64,000 bases of DNA from Lachnospiraceae bacterium 28-4 (GCA_000403275.2 KE159601.1:1-64000), one strand, 5' to 3'; shown: positions 52,962 through 63,271, counted from the stretch's first letter. Numbers and translations are program-made. The notes: generated from the letters alone by a model not told the origin.

Positions 52962-53807
52962 TTAGTCGCCTAACTTCATAGCGATTACAAAACCAACCGC
53001 AAGGGAAACGATTCCCGTCAGAATCGATACGATTGTAATTGTTCCCATCCCGCTGACAAGCAGAATCGCCACCGGCGAAGAAACGATCAGCCCGATAATC
53101 GCCCAATACGCATACAGCGGAAATTTCTCAAAAATAACCTCTATAATCTTTGCAATGACAAAAATTCCCGCTACCACACCAATGCCGAAAGGCAGAAGCA
53201 CTCCGATGCCCGCAAGGATTCCATTCATGTCAAATGCCAGAACCGCTTTGATAAAATTTGTAATCGTTTCCAGCACCGGGTGGTAATATCCGAGCAAAAG
53301 CAGCACCATGGAACCGCTGACGCCGGGAATTACCATCGTCGCGGATGTGATCACGCCGATGCCAAATAATTTGATAACGGAACCAAGGCTAAAAGACAGA
53401 TCCGCCGCATTTCCTTCCGTCTCTCCCACCAATGCCAGCCCGGCCACCAATGCAAAAAAAACGAGACAGGATAGGATATGCCCCACTTTTACGGAATTTC
53501 CTTTCACCTTTTTCCACACCGCAGGAAGTCCGCCGATGATCAAACCGATAAACAAAAGATTTGTCTGGAACGGATACTGTGCAAATAAAAATTCAATGCC
53601 GAAAGGCACGACCACTACCGCTATGCCGATACCGATAAAGATGGGAAGCAAAAACTGTATGCTTTTCTTCAACTCCGAAAATAAATGCGTGATACAATGG
53701 ATCAGCTTGTCATAAATTCCCATGGATACCATCATAGTGCCCCCGCTGACGCCAGGAATTACATTCGCCAGTCCAATTACAATTCCTTTTAAAACATTTT
53801 TAATCAT
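52962..53807 (-). CDS. popT: DUF368 family polyprenyl-phosphate translocase (PopT-like)
   Basis: A 281-residue, eight- to nine-helix protein with two inverted repeats of the signature IPGVSGGTM / IPGVSGSMVLLLLGYYHPV, each ahead of a long helix. DUF368 proteins were shown to recycle undecaprenyl phosphate from the outer to the inner leaflet. The paired IPGVSG motifs make this identification firm. The gene symbol follows that work and is by family only. It lies between hisC and the methyltransferase, all leftward. Confidence 0.9.
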   Translation of the reverse strand: MIKNVLKGIVIGLANVIPGVSGGTMMVSMGIYDKLIHCITHLFSELKKSIQFLLPIFIGIGIAVVVVPFGIEFLFAQYPFQTNLLFIGLIIGGLPAVWKKVKGNSVKVGHILSCLVFFALVAGLALVGETEGNAADLSFSLGSVIKLFGIGVITSATMVIPGVSGSMVLLLLGYYHPVLETITNFIKAVLAFDMNGILAGIGVLLPFGIGVVAGIFVIAKIIEVIFEKFPLYAYWAIIGLIVSSPVAILLVSGMGTITIVSILTGIVSLAVGFVIAMKLGD

Positions 53808-53837
53808 CTTAACAACCTTTCCTTTCTCTCCGCCGCC

Positions 53838-54902
53838 TTATGCCGGCTCTTTTTTCATAATACTCCTCAAATGGCGGATAAAAATATCCATCTCCTCATC
53901 CGTCCCTATCGTAATCCTCAGATAATTATCAATCCTCGGCTTCTCCCAATAACGAACATAAACGCCTTGCTGTTTCAATTCCTCAAATATCCGCTTCGCC
54001 GGAATATCCCTGTGGGAAGCAAATATGAAATTGCCTTTGGAATCAGGGAAAGTAAATCCCATATCCGCCAATTCCTTTTTCACCCGTTCCCTTGTGGCTA
54101 TAATCTTTCTTACGGTGCCTCTGAAATATTCCTCATCTCTTACCGCTTCCGTTCCCAATTCTACGGAAAGCATATTCATTGTATAAGAATTGAAAGAAAA
54201 CTTAACATCTTTCAAATAACGAATCAGTTTTTCTCCCCCCATGGCAAAACCAATGCGCAGCCCGGCCATCGCCCTTGATTTGGAAAAAGTCTGCACAACT
54301 AAGAGGTTCTCATATTTATCGATCAGTTTCCGGCAGCTTTCCCCTCCAAAATCCACATAAGCCTCGTCAATGATCACGATACTGCCCTGATTACCCGCCA
54401 CGATCTCTTCGATCATCTCCGTCCGCTCCAGGATGCCGGTAGGCGCATTGGGATTCGGAATAATGATCCCGCCATTCTCCGCCATATAATCTTCTTTTAC
54501 GATACGAAAATCCTCATCCAGCTTTTTCTGCTCATAGGGAATACGATACAATTCTGCCCAGACATCGTAAAATGAATAAGTAATATCCGGGAAAAAAACA
54601 GGTTTCCCCGAATGAAAAAAAGCAAGGAATGCCATTGCCAGCACATCATCGCTTCCCACGCCGATAAACAACTGTTCTTTCCCTATATGATAATATTGGC
54701 AGAGAGCCTCCGCCAGCTCTCCCGCTTCCGTATCAGGATACAGGCGCAGCCTTTCATAATCAAAATCTTCCGCCTTTTTTCTCACTCCGGGTGCCGGAGG
54801 GTAAGGACATTCATTCGTATTCAGCTTTATCACGTTCCGATCCTTTGGCTGTTCCCCCGGAATATATGGAATTACTCTTCGGATATTATCTTCCCAGTTC
54901 AT
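53838..54902 (-). CDS. hisC: histidinol-phosphate aminotransferase
   Basis: PLP-dependent class II aminotransferase of histidine synthesis. It is 354 residues. Blocks: LNTNECPYPPAPGVR, GVGSDDVLAMAFLAF, IPNPNAPTG, VDFGGESC, the PLP lysine in VVQTFSKSRAMAGLRIG, and RITIGTDEEM. It is single here, not in a his operon, so it may also serve aromatic amino acid or other amine transfers. Its leader contains the hairpin repeat also found before xhlA, and GGAG at the end of that repeat is the ribosome site. Confidence 0.94.
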   Translation of the reverse strand: MNWEDNIRRVIPYIPGEQPKDRNVIKLNTNECPYPPAPGVRKKAEDFDYERLRLYPDTEAGELAEALCQYYHIGKEQLFIGVGSDDVLAMAFLAFFHSGKPVFFPDITYSFYDVWAELYRIPYEQKKLDEDFRIVKEDYMAENGGIIIPNPNAPTGILERTEMIEEIVAGNQGSIVIIDEAYVDFGGESCRKLIDKYENLLVVQTFSKSRAMAGLRIGFAMGGEKLIRYLKDVKFSFNSYTMNMLSVELGTEAVRDEEYFRGTVRKIIATRERVKKELADMGFTFPDSKGNFIFASHRDIPAKRIFEELKQQGVYVRYWEKPRIDNYLRITIGTDEEMDIFIRHLRSIMKKEPA

Positions 54903-55015
54903 TTTTTACTCCATTTCTGCGCGGCTTTATTGCGCAAAGCCAGCCTGGCTTTCAAGTTTGTGGATGCCGCGCAGACACAAACTTGGGATTGAAAATTTTC
55001 AATTTTCAATCTTCT
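54903..55015 (-). repeat. leader hairpin repeat ending in the ribosome site (copy 2)
   Basis: Leftward strand: ATTGAAAATTTTCAAT dyad (about 54990-55005), a middle part absent from copy 1, then TGCGCAATAAAGCCGCGCAG and AGAAATGGAG just before hisC. Copy 1 is at 23696-23760. The stem bases differ in pairs (TGCGC/GCGCA versus TGCAC/GTGCA), which is consistent with selection on the hairpin. A partial third trace, CTCATTTCTGCAC, is at about 55016. Confidence 0.65.
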
Positions 55016-55064
55016 CCTCATTTCTGCACTTCTTATTTATCTGTCAAAGGCTGCTGCCAAATGT

Positions 55065-56093
55065 TCAGGCCATAGCCGCTTTGTCCTCCCATTCTTCGGC
55101 ACTCTTCTCGTAATGTTCCGCTTTTTCCGGCGCTCCCAGCTTTCTGCAGCATTCCGCCATCCGCCTCAGTGCCTTGCCGCCTCTGCTTCCGGCGTCAAAA
55201 ATACTCTCCGTCTCATACGCCGCATTATAGAACCATATGGAAGCTTCCTCATAATCTTCCAACTCCATATAGTGGTCTCCTAATTCCAGGCACAATTCCG
55301 AAACGCCGCCTACCGCAATCGCTTTTGCCGCATATTTGAAAAACTTAGGTATATTCCCCAGCTTCCTTTCTATTCGCACCATAATGCAGAGGGCAGTTTT
55401 TAATTCTTCGCTGCTGCCCGTCCCGCCATTGCATATATTTTCAAAAAAACCTTCCGCATTGTTCAGGTCTTCTTCGTCCCCGGCCAAATACAACTCCCGC
55501 GCATACATATCAAACAATCTCTGTGACAGCACACCGTCTCTCACCGCAGCTCTGTGCAGGGCCTCCAAATCTCTTTTTGCGTGGTTTTCCGTCTGTTCAT
55601 GGATAATTTCAATGTCGCTGTCAAAAACCACCGGAGCCGTCCTTACCGTTTCATGAACCGGATCGATCCACGTAAAATTTCTTAACCGTTTAAAAAGCTT
55701 AGGCCGGTATTCCTTATCATAGTTATATACCGTGCGGAACTTTAACTGATTCGTATAATACATCTGGACAATCTCCACTTCGGGAAGCATATTTGCTTTT
55801 AATACCCGGAATCTTTCCCTGTTTTCCTCATCCAGAATTTCATCCGCATCGGCAGAATAAATATAATCCCCGGACGCTTTTGAGAACGCAAAATTCCTGG
55901 CAGCCGAAAAATCATCCACCCACTGGAAATCATATATTTTCCCCGTATATTCCGCGGCTATTTCTTTTGTCCGATCCGTCGAACCCGTATCTACAATAAT
56001 GATCTCATCCACCAAATCCGAAAGGCAGGACAGGCATCTTCCCAAAGTTTCTTCTTCGTCTTTTACAATCATACATAAGCTTACAGTAATCAT
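55065..56093 (-). CDS. family 2 glycosyltransferase with C-terminal helical (TPR-like) domain
   Basis: A 342-residue enzyme. GT2 fold with SLCMIVKDEEETLGRCL, the nucleotide-binding IIIVDTGSTDRTKEIA, the DxD-type motif YIYSADADEIL, and a RPKLFKRLRNFTWIDPVHET acceptor-side block. The last about 150 residues are TPR-like helices (NAEGFFENICNG, ELGDHYMELEDYEEASIWFY). This resembles SunS/TPR-GT2 enzymes of Firmicutes that glycosylate peptides or surface molecules. The start is taken at the Met behind GGAGGAGG. Acceptor unknown. Confidence 0.88.
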   Translation of the reverse strand: MITVSLCMIVKDEEETLGRCLSCLSDLVDEIIIVDTGSTDRTKEIAAEYTGKIYDFQWVDDFSAARNFAFSKASGDYIYSADADEILDEENRERFRVLKANMLPEVEIVQMYYTNQLKFRTVYNYDKEYRPKLFKRLRNFTWIDPVHETVRTAPVVFDSDIEIIHEQTENHAKRDLEALHRAAVRDGVLSQRLFDMYARELYLAGDEEDLNNAEGFFENICNGGTGSSEELKTALCIMVRIERKLGNIPKFFKYAAKAIAVGGVSELCLELGDHYMELEDYEEASIWFYNAAYETESIFDAGSRGGKALRRMAECCRKLGAPEKAEHYEKSAEEWEDKAAMA

Positions 56094-56225
56094 ATCCTTT
56101 TCCTCCTCCGGCTGTCCGGTCGATGACATACTTGCGCTTCTGCGCAATTCATTATATGATATCATTAATGATTAAAAATACTATTATTTTTTAAATATAA
56201 TTCAGAATTTTCCACGGAGGTATTT

Positions 56226-58022
56226 ATGTTCGCTTTCCCATACAGTAAAAAATTTGTTATCCCTGTCCTTCTCGTCCAGAGTTTTTTTTCGCTTTGGGCT
56301 GTCTGCCGTACCTGCGGCCTTTCCTCCAGAAGTATCCTGACTCCTATACTGTTTATCACGTTCTTTCTTTATTTTAAATATATTTCACAACTCGAAGAAA
56401 AACGAAAGGAAATCTATACAAGGCATACCACCGCTGTTGCCCTGGCTGTTTCCTTCTTTTTTACCCTTCTGTTTCTTCTGGCCGAATCTCTTTCCTTAAC
56501 GGCCGGACTCGACCACAGGCTTTTTAAGCTGGTAATTTTGGCCGTTTGCAGCATAGGGTTCTTTTTTCTTATTTTCCATTCGTTTTCTCTGCTGCTCATC
56601 CTTTTAGTTCCTTATACTTTGACAGAAAATCCCAAACAAGTCAAGCACATTCCGCTTTTTTGCTTTTTTGCCTGTCTGCTCGGCTGGCTCCCTTATTTTC
56701 TCTACGAATATCCCGCCATTATGACTCCTGACAGCGTCAATCAGCTGGAACAGGTTCTTGCCATGATCCCATATAACAACCACCATCCATGGGCTCATAC
56801 CATGGTTTTAAAGGCGCTTTATTCCTTTGGATTTTTCCTGACCGGAAATCAGAATGCCGCCCTCGCTTTTTTTACCTTATTCCAAATGTGCTTTCTGTCG
56901 GCCTGCGTATCCTGGCTGATTGCCACGCTCTTAAAGCTGGGCGTTAAAAACAATATTTGTTATTTTATCACGGCTTTTTATGCTCTCGTTCCCTATCATG
57001 CAGTTTTTGCCGTTACCGTATGGAAAGACGTCATGTTTTCCGGTTCCGTCCTGCTTTTTACCACGGCTCTTGCCCGGTTGTTCTTTTTTCATTCCGGGCA
57101 GCTTTCCTCCCGCATTATCTATATCCTTTCCGGGATCATGATATGCCTCTTCCGCACCAACGGATGGTATGCTTTTTTATTTTCCCTGCCCTTCCTGTTA
57201 TATGCTTTTCGCCGGCATCTTATCCAAATGCTGCCGTTGCATCTTGTGATTCTGTTCATAGCGCTGGTCGTAAAAATCCCGGTAATGAACGCCTTTCATG
57301 TCGTACAGCCCGACTTTGTGGAATCCATCTGTATTCCTTTGCAGCAGACGGCAAGGGTTATTTGTGAAGATAAGGAGTTGACGGAAGAAGAATGGGAAAG
57401 CATCCACAAAGTCATAGATACTACCTATATTAAGGAATTGTACGCTCCCGGTTTTGCCGACAATATGAAAGAACTGGTACGGGTCGGAGATCCCGGCTAT
57501 CTGACGGAACACAAGGGAGAATATTTGAAACTCTGGTTATCCCTCGGCCTCCGGTATCCGTCCACTTATATACGGGCATACATCGACCAGACGATCGGTT
57601 ACTGGTATCCCGATGTTGCATACACTGTTGGGGATATCGACGGCATTATCGCCAATGAAACGGGCGTTACAAGCCATCCCCTGATCGGCGGCCCTTTTAT
57701 CGTAAAAACAAAAGAAATCCTGCAAAAACTGGGAGATATGCTCCCGCTTTACGGACTTCTTTTCAGCATGGGAGCTATGTTCTGGACTTTGACCGGCTGT
57801 ATCGCTGTCGTTTTTGCCAAAAAGCAGTACCAGCGGTTCATCCTGTTCCTGCCCGGACTGGCTGTTATCCTGACCTTGCTGGTTGCGACGCCTGTCTCCT
57901 CGGAATTCCGTTATGCCTACTCCCTGGCATATACGATGCCCCTTTATCTGCTGCTTCCATTTATTAGAAGCCCTGAAAGACAAGGGAATCCTTCCTATAA
58001 TACTTTGGACAAAAAGTCCTGA
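56226..58022 (+). CDS. DUF6020-type polytopic membrane protein (glycosyltransferase-like)
   Basis: A 598-residue protein with about 11-12 hydrophobic segments and a large loop. The luminal loop carries [20 protein letters not shown] and [19 protein letters not shown], features of membrane-embedded GT-C-like proteins (DUF6020). The charged loop at about 375-440 ([20 protein letters not shown]) follows the central helices. It likely transfers sugars from polyprenyl carriers, by fold. It is divergent from the GT2 gene. Its stop overlaps the convergent glnQ by 28 nt. Confidence 0.8.
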   Translation: MFAFPYSKKFVIPVLLVQSFFSLWAVCRTCGLSSRSILTPILFITFFLYFKYISQLEEKRKEIYTRHTTAVALAVSFFFTLLFLLAESLSLTAGLDHRLFKLVILAVCSIGFFFLIFHSFSLLLILLVPYTLTENPKQVKHIPLFCFFACLLGWLPYFLYEYPAIMTPDSVNQLEQVLAMIPYNNHHPWAHTMVLKALYSFGFFLTGNQNAALAFFTLFQMCFLSACVSWLIATLLKLGVKNNICYFITAFYALVPYHAVFAVTVWKDVMFSGSVLLFTTALARLFFFHSGQLSSRIIYILSGIMICLFRTNGWYAFLFSLPFLLYAFRRHLIQMLPLHLVILFIALVVKIPVMNAFHVVQPDFVESICIPLQQTARVICEDKELTEEEWESIHKVIDTTYIKELYAPGFADNMKELVRVGDPGYLTEHKGEYLKLWLSLGLRYPSTYIRAYIDQTIGYWYPDVAYTVGDIDGIIANETGVTSHPLIGGPFIVKTKEILQKLGDMLPLYGLLFSMGAMFWTLTGCIAVVFAKKQYQRFILFLPGLAVILTLLVATPVSSEFRYAYSLAYTMPLYLLLPFIRSPERQGNPSYNTLDKKS

Positions 58023-58717
58023 AGCCTTTGGCTCTTTGGATGGCTGAAAAATTCCTGCGGCGTATTTTCCTCCATGATGACTCCTTCGTCCATAAACAGC
58101 ACTTTTGTTCCTACTTCTCTGGCAAATCCCATTTCGTGGGTCACGACTACCATTGTCATACCGCTTTCTGCCAGTCCTTTCATAACGGCAAGGACTTCTC
58201 CCACCATCTCGGGATCCAGTGCGGAAGTAGGCTCGTCAAACAGCATAACGCGCGGGTTCATAGCCAAAGAACGGACAATAGCGACTCTCTGCTTCTGCCC
58301 GCCGGAGAGCTGGCTCGGATAAGCGTCCGCTTTTTCCCGAAGTCCCACCCGCTCGAGCAGCTTTAACGCATTTTCTCCGGCTTCCTCTTTCTCCATGATT
58401 TTCAGCTTTACCGGAGCCAACGTAATATTCTGCATGATCGTCAGGTTGTTAAACAAATTGAAATTCTGAAATACCATTCCCATATGTTCCCGCACCTTGT
58501 CGATATCCGTTTTCGGGTCGGTGATATTCACGCCGTCAAACCAGATCTCCCCGCTGGTAGGTACTTCCAACAGATTCAGACAACGTAAAAATGTACTTTT
58601 TCCCGAACCGGAAGGGCCGATCACAACAATTTTTTCTCCCTGTTGTACATGATAATTTACTCCTCGCAAGACATGATTATTTTCAAATGTTTTATGTAGA
58701 TCTTTAACGATTATCAC
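57995..58717 (-). CDS. glnQ: polar amino-acid ABC transporter ATP-binding protein
   Basis: A 240-residue ATPase with Walker [22 protein letters not shown]-loop [13 protein letters not shown], signature [16 protein letters not shown], Walker [21 protein letters not shown] and the H-loop [14 protein letters not shown]. The start used is GTG at 58717 behind AAAGGAGG, overlapping the permease stop. It belongs to the glutamine/polar amino acid (GlnQ/HisP) class, with permease and binding protein upstream. Confidence 0.95.
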   Translation of the reverse strand: MIIVKDLHKTFENNHVLRGVNYHVQQGEKIVVIGPSGSGKSTFLRCLNLLEVPTSGEIWFDGVNITDPKTDIDKVREHMGMVFQNFNLFNNLTIMQNITLAPVKLKIMEKEEAGENALKLLERVGLREKADAYPSQLSGGQKQRVAIVRSLAMNPRVMLFDEPTSALDPEMVGEVLAVMKGLAESGMTMVVVTHEMGFAREVGTKVLFMDEGVIMEENTPQEFFSHPKSQRLQDFLSKVL

Positions 58718-59405
58718 TTTTACGAAGCCTCCTTTCAAACCTTTCCAGCAAGATTGTCAGTATTTTTATTACTACAAAATAGATAACGGCCGCTCCGATC
58801 AATGGCATAAACGGTTCGTATGTCCTGGATGCGATTTGGTTTGCCACCCTTGTCAGATCCGTCAGGCTCACGTAACCTACAATCGCCGTTTCTTTTAACA
58901 GCACGATAAATTCATTTCCGATAGGAGGAAGGACATTTTTTACTGCCTGTGGAATAATAATGGAGATCATTGTCTGTGTTCTGGACAACCCAAGCGAACG
59001 CCCCGCTTCCATCTGACCCTTATCTACCGCCAATATACCCGCACGCACGATTTCCGCCACATAAGCGCCGCTGTTAATCCCGAAGGAAAGAACCGCTACC
59101 GCCACCCGGTTTTTAGCGCTGTAAAATATGATAAACCACATGATCATCAGCTGAAGTACGGAAGGCGTTCCCCGGATAACATCTATGTAGATATTGGCAA
59201 TCACCGCCAATATTGTCTTTTTCCCGTTTCTTCTTACCGACAGTTTCATAAACGCCAGAATCGTACCGATAATCATGCCCAATATTGCGGCAAACGCCGC
59301 AATCTGCAAAGTCACTCCCAGCCCCTGCAAGTACAATTTCCACCGGTCTCCGCTAATAAATGCGGCATCGAACATCTCTGCCACCCTTTCCAACCATGCC
59401 TGCAT
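58704..59405 (-). CDS. polar amino-acid ABC transporter permease
   Basis: A 233-residue permease. Five hydrophobic segments and the HisMQ EAA-loop ([20 protein letters not shown], then [20 protein letters not shown]). Only one permease is present, so it probably works as a homodimer. It starts behind GAAAGGATGGCATGAG. It lies between glnQ and the binding protein, with a terminator in front. Confidence 0.94.
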   Translation of the reverse strand: MQAWLERVAEMFDAAFISGDRWKLYLQGLGVTLQIAAFAAILGMIIGTILAFMKLSVRRNGKKTILAVIANIYIDVIRGTPSVLQLMIMWFIIFYSAKNRVAVAVLSFGINSGAYVAEIVRAGILAVDKGQMEAGRSLGLSRTQTMISIIIPQAVKNVLPPIGNEFIVLLKETAIVGYVSLTDLTRVANQIASRTYEPFMPLIGAAVIYFVVIKILTILLERFERRLRKSDNR

Positions 59406-59467
59406 CTCATGCCATCCTTTCTTATCCTATCCATTCTTGTCCACGCGCGCTCTCAAGCGTCACTTGG

Positions 59468-59496
59468 AAAAAGGATAGCGGATATCCCGCTATCCT
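59468..59496 (-). terminator. attenuating terminator behind the binding-protein gene
   Basis: A perfect 10-bp stem AGGATAGCGG (59472-59481) with its complement (59487-59496), then TTTTTCC on the leftward strand. Sited between the binding-protein gene and the permease, it would give the usual excess of binding protein over membrane parts. Confidence 0.8.
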
Positions 59497-59555
59497 CTGT
59501 TTTCCTCATCTGATTTGCGTTTTTATAACAGGCCGCAACTCTTCCCGGCAATCCG

Positions 59556-60413
59556 TTACTTGCCGCCGCCTTCGATGTATTCTTCCACAAGCGCATCAAA
59601 GGTGCCGTCTTCCATCAACTCCTGCAACGCTGCATTGATCTTGTCAGCCAGTTCGGTATCACCTTTCGGTAAAGAGATTGCATACTCCTCCGTCTCAAAA
59701 CCAAACTGTTCCCCATCTACCGCCGTTACTTTTCCTTCGAATTTGGATGCAAATACCAACGCCGGATTCTTATCCACGATCACGCAATCCAATCTTCCAT
59801 TTATCAGGTCGTTTACGGCATCCAATGCCTTATTATACTGGGCAACCTCTGCCCCTTCAATATCTTCCGCAAGAATATCCCCTGTCGTACCGAGCTGTAC
59901 GCCGATCGCTTTCCCTTTCAGGTCATCCGCCGTTGCGATCGCAGAGCCTTCCGGCAGGATCACATACTGTACCGCTATATAGTATGGATTACTGAAGTCA
60001 ACCATCTTCTGTCTCTCCTCCGTAATCGTCATGCCGGCGATAGCGACATCGATTTTTCTCCCGATGGAAGCCACCAGAGCATCGAATTCCATATTTTCCA
60101 CTTGTACTTCAACGCCCAGCTTTTCGCCAATCGCTTTGATCAGGGCAATATCGAAGCCATCCGGTTCCCCATTGTCATTTACATATTCAAAAGGTGGAAA
60201 CTCCGCGTTTGTTCCCACGTTCAGCACTCCGTCGTCCAAAGCGCCCTGGCCTTCCGCACTTTCTTCGTTCGCAGCCTCTTCTTCGTTTCCGGCATTCGCT
60301 GTCTCTTCTGCCGGAGCCGCCTCTCCGGAAGCTTCTTCGGAATTTCCTCCGCACGCAGTGAAAAGAAATAGGCATAATACGGATGCCATCATTATCGCTA
60401 ATAACTTCTTCAT
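59556..60413 (-). CDS. amino-acid ABC transporter substrate-binding lipoprotein
   Basis: A 285-residue precursor. Lipoprotein signal peptide (KKLLAIMMASVLCLFLFTAC, lipobox LFTA-C), then a 45-residue Glu/Ala-rich spacer and an SBP_bac_3 domain. Family blocks: LNVGTNAEFPPFEYVNDNGE, GFDIALIKAIGEKLG, GMTITEERQKMVDFSNPYY, IGVQLGTTGD, and VDKNPALVFA. Start ATG behind CAGGAGGATG. First gene of the glnHPQ-like operon; it likely binds a polar amino acid (glutamine, cystine or similar), ligand not determined. Confidence 0.94.
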   Translation of the reverse strand: MKKLLAIMMASVLCLFLFTACGGNSEEASGEAAPAEETANAGNEEEAANEESAEGQGALDDGVLNVGTNAEFPPFEYVNDNGEPDGFDIALIKAIGEKLGVEVQVENMEFDALVASIGRKIDVAIAGMTITEERQKMVDFSNPYYIAVQYVILPEGSAIATADDLKGKAIGVQLGTTGDILAEDIEGAEVAQYNKALDAVNDLINGRLDCVIVDKNPALVFASKFEGKVTAVDGEQFGFETEEYAISLPKGDTELADKINAALQELMEDGTFDALVEEYIEGGGK

Positions 60414-60475
60414 AATATCATCCTCCTGATTCCATTTTACAATGCTGTTTCCAGCACCCAATTTAGCTATAGGTC

Positions 60476-60504
60476 AGCATATCATGTTCATCATGGAAAA
60501 TCAA
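60476..60504 (-). promoter_or_regulatory. promoter of the amino-acid transporter operon
   Basis: TTGATT (60499-60504), 17-nt spacer with TG one base before the -10, TATGCT (60476-60481) on the leftward strand, about 65 nt before the binding-protein start. Confidence 0.65.
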
Positions 60505-60529
60505 GAATTAATATTCATTTTTTTGCATT

Positions 60530-63271
60530 TTATACATGCATTGTCACCCTGAACGGAATTTCCCGATCAATCCATACCGATCCTCTCTGTTCTCCGGCTA
60601 TTACTGTCAGTTCTTTCCCTTTATTCCTTTTTACAAATGTCCTGCCCGGCCGCAGACTATACTGCCCCGTAGCGGAATGTTCCCATATCATATCGGGAAT
60701 TTTTACTTCAAAGCCATCCCCGGTTCTCTTCATAATACAGCTGCCGGCATATCTGGCCTTTCCTTCCCCATCGCAATCGTAAACCTGTATGCTCCGAAAC
60801 ATCAAATAAATCAGATACAGCATCCCCGATGCCAGCATAATACCGCTTATGGTAAAAGTAACCGCCTTGACTACCCTTCCCGCCGCTTCCGCTTGCTTTG
60901 CGACTCGGATATGACTTCCTTCTTCCGGCATGGCTGCATTTTCCGGCACTTTGGCCTGAACGGTTTCTTTTTCATATGTTTTTCCCTTATCCGGTATCCT
61001 GATCTTACGCTTTCCGGTTTTTTCCGTCCCGTTTTCTTTCTCCTCTTCCTCCGATTTCTCTTTTCCTTCCGTCTTCTTCTTTTTTTCGGAATTGCTTTTT
61101 CCTTTCTTCATCGGCTCTTTTTCGTCCGGTTGCTTATCCTCTTCGTTCCCTTCTTCCATCTTCGCCAGCCCTGCGCCCTGATTTTCATTCTGCTTATTTT
61201 TGGAACCCGTGTTTTTTCCCGTATCTCCTCCTGTACTTCCGTTCGGATTGCCTCCTGAATTTCCTTCCTTATCTTTTTCCCCTTCTTCTTTTTTCCCGGT
61301 CTCTTCCTTCTTTTCTTCGTTCTTCCCGGTTCCTTCTGTTTCTTCTTCTTTCTTTTCGCTCTCTTCCGTTTCTTCCTCCTTCTTTTCGGTTTCTTCCGTT
61401 TCCTCTTCCCTCTTTTCGGTTTCTTCCGTTCCTTCTTCCTTCTTTTCCGTTTCCTCGGTTTCTTCCCCGCTGTCTTTGTCTTCATTTCCAATATCTTTTA
61501 TTTCTATATTTTGCACGGACACATTTCCGCATTGATCCCTGACCGCAATAGAAACGGTTCCTCCTGCCTTCCATTCCATTCCGTTTTCTTTCTGCCAGCT
61601 CTTTCCTCCGTCAAAAGAATATGCTTCCGAAGCCAGGCCGCTTCCCGGACTTCCATCCGGCTGAACATCCTTTGCCGTCACGTAAATCATATCGCTTTTT
61701 CTCTCTCCCTGTCCCGAATAACTGATCCCTTCTATCGCGGGTGCCGTCACATCAATGTTCCTGACCTCTATGGATAAAACCAATTCTTTTTTATCCACAT
61801 CCGCGTTTTCTGCCAGAAGCCTCACATAATATATCCCATTTTCTTTCACTTTTACTTCATCTGCCGATATGCCTTCCGCTTCTTTTCCCTTCCACAAAAA
61901 GGGACTTTCCGGTAATTGAAGAAATCCCTCGGGATCATGAACTGCCGCCTGTAAAACCACGTCTTTTCCCGTCCATTCGGGATGCTGGTTTACCACTAAA
62001 AATTCCGCATAACTTTCATCCTCGCTCTTTTCGCAGGAAAGCGCATACTTGTCCACCGTTTCTTCCGTCTTGTCACAGGAAAGATTATACTCGTCTATTG
62101 TTTCTGTATCTTTTACGCAGCTGAGTGCATAAGCATCCACATCTGTCTGCGTTTTTCCGCAATTTAACCTATATTTTTCTATCGATGTTTCCGTTTTCCC
62201 GCAGCCTGTCTTATAGCTGTCCACAGTACTTTCATTCTTACCGCAGTTTTTCTCATAGGAAATTACGGTTTTTTCATTCTTGCCGCAGTTCAATTCATAT
62301 TTTTCCACACTGGAACCATTTTTTCCGCAGCCAATCTCCCACGATTCCACGGTACTTGTCTCTTTCCCACAGACACGTCTGTATTTTTCTACGGTTTTAT
62401 CCGTTTTTCCGCAGACGATTCTTCTATAAGTATGCGTTTTGTTCATGTGCTGGCAAGTCCAGCAAGTACTATGGGTTCCCTCCGTCGTTCCCATGCCACA
62501 ATCCATATGACTGAAAATTCCCTTGAAATGCATGACCAGTGTATTCCCATGATGATAGCAGTAACCGCTCTCTTCCCTCACCTTCTGAAAATTCCCTTCA
62601 TATTTCATAGTACATTCCTCTTCCCGATAACAGGAATCCGTATGTTGGTGGGTTACCGGCTCGTAACAACCGCCGCCCGAGGTTTCATTTCCCGCATGAA
62701 CATGATAAACTGCTTTCTGGTAACAGCCACCTTTTGATGACGCATTTCCGCTATGGACATGATAAACCGGCTGGCCATAGCAACCGCCCTTCGCTGTCTG
62801 GCTCCCCGTATGAACATGATAGACCGGTTGATGATAGCATCCTCCTTTTCCCGCCGTGCTTCCGGTATGCTTATGATAGACCGGCTGGCTATAACATCCT
62901 CCCTTTGCATTAGCGCTTCCCTCATGTTTGTGATAAACCGGTTCTCCATAACAACCCTTCCCTGCTTCCTCCGTTCCCCTGTGAACATGCACTATCTCTT
63001 TTTGATAACATTCTCCGCCTCTTTCGTTTCCCCGGTGGACATGATAAACCGGAGCGAGAAAACACTCTCCGCCTTTCTCCCCGCTCCCCTGGTGAATGTG
63101 CCTCACTTCCTCACCATAACATCCTCCGCCCTCCTCAGGACTTCCCGTATGTATATGATGGATCTTCCCCGATATCCTTTCTGCCTCTTTCGCATAAGAT
63201 GTGGCCGGCATGGCGAGCGCTGCTGCAAACAAAACGGCTGTTATCCGTATGAATCTCTTTTTTTTCTTCAT
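60530..63271 (-). CDS. surface protein with tandem HxH...CY and Cys-14 repeats
   Basis: A 913-residue protein. Signal peptide (1-28). Residues about 39-212 have ten HxH motifs at an almost exact 19-residue period, each followed by GGCY (Cys 51, 70, 88, 107, 126, 145, 164, 183, 202, 214). Residues 287-413 have ten Cys exactly 14 apart (287, 301, 315 ... 413) in units like CGKTETSIEKYRLN. Then an Ig-like domain (about 480-600, VTAPAIEGISYSG), a Glu/Lys/Thr-rich low-complexity rod, a single transmembrane helix (about 805-830) and an 80-residue C-terminal domain on the inside. No LPXTG. The HxH/Cys spacing suggests metal binding or ordered disulfides. Family unknown to me. Confidence 0.8.
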   Translation of the reverse strand: MKKKKRFIRITAVLFAAALAMPATSYAKEAERISGKIHHIHTGSPEEGGGCYGEEVRHIHQGSGEKGGECFLAPVYHVHRGNERGGECYQKEIVHVHRGTEEAGKGCYGEPVYHKHEGSANAKGGCYSQPVYHKHTGSTAGKGGCYHQPVYHVHTGSQTAKGGCYGQPVYHVHSGNASSKGGCYQKAVYHVHAGNETSGGGCYEPVTHQHTDSCYREEECTMKYEGNFQKVREESGYCYHHGNTLVMHFKGIFSHMDCGMGTTEGTHSTCWTCQHMNKTHTYRRIVCGKTDKTVEKYRRVCGKETSTVESWEIGCGKNGSSVEKYELNCGKNEKTVISYEKNCGKNESTVDSYKTGCGKTETSIEKYRLNCGKTQTDVDAYALSCVKDTETIDEYNLSCDKTEETVDKYALSCEKSEDESYAEFLVVNQHPEWTGKDVVLQAAVHDPEGFLQLPESPFLWKGKEAEGISADEVKVKENGIYYVRLLAENADVDKKELVLSIEVRNIDVTAPAIEGISYSGQGERKSDMIYVTAKDVQPDGSPGSGLASEAYSFDGGKSWQKENGMEWKAGGTVSIAVRDQCGNVSVQNIEIKDIGNEDKDSGEETEETEKKEEGTEETEKREEETEETEKKEEETEESEKKEEETEGTGKNEEKKEETGKKEEGEKDKEGNSGGNPNGSTGGDTGKNTGSKNKQNENQGAGLAKMEEGNEEDKQPDEKEPMKKGKSNSEKKKKTEGKEKSEEEEKENGTEKTGKRKIRIPDKGKTYEKETVQAKVPENAAMPEEGSHIRVAKQAEAAGRVVKAVTFTISGIMLASGMLYLIYLMFRSIQVYDCDGEGKARYAGSCIMKRTGDGFEVKIPDMIWEHSATGQYSLRPGRTFVKRNKGKELTVIAGEQRGSVWIDREIPFRVTMHV

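Noticed and set aside
54990-55015. ATTGAAAATTTTCAAT as an operator for hisC
   Set aside because: It is part of a repeat also found before xhlA, so a hisC-specific operator is not supported; listed as a repeat instead.
60536-61535. Rightward frames rich in Ser/Phe opposite the surface-protein gene
   Set aside because: They arise from the complement of Glu/Lys-rich low-complexity codons.
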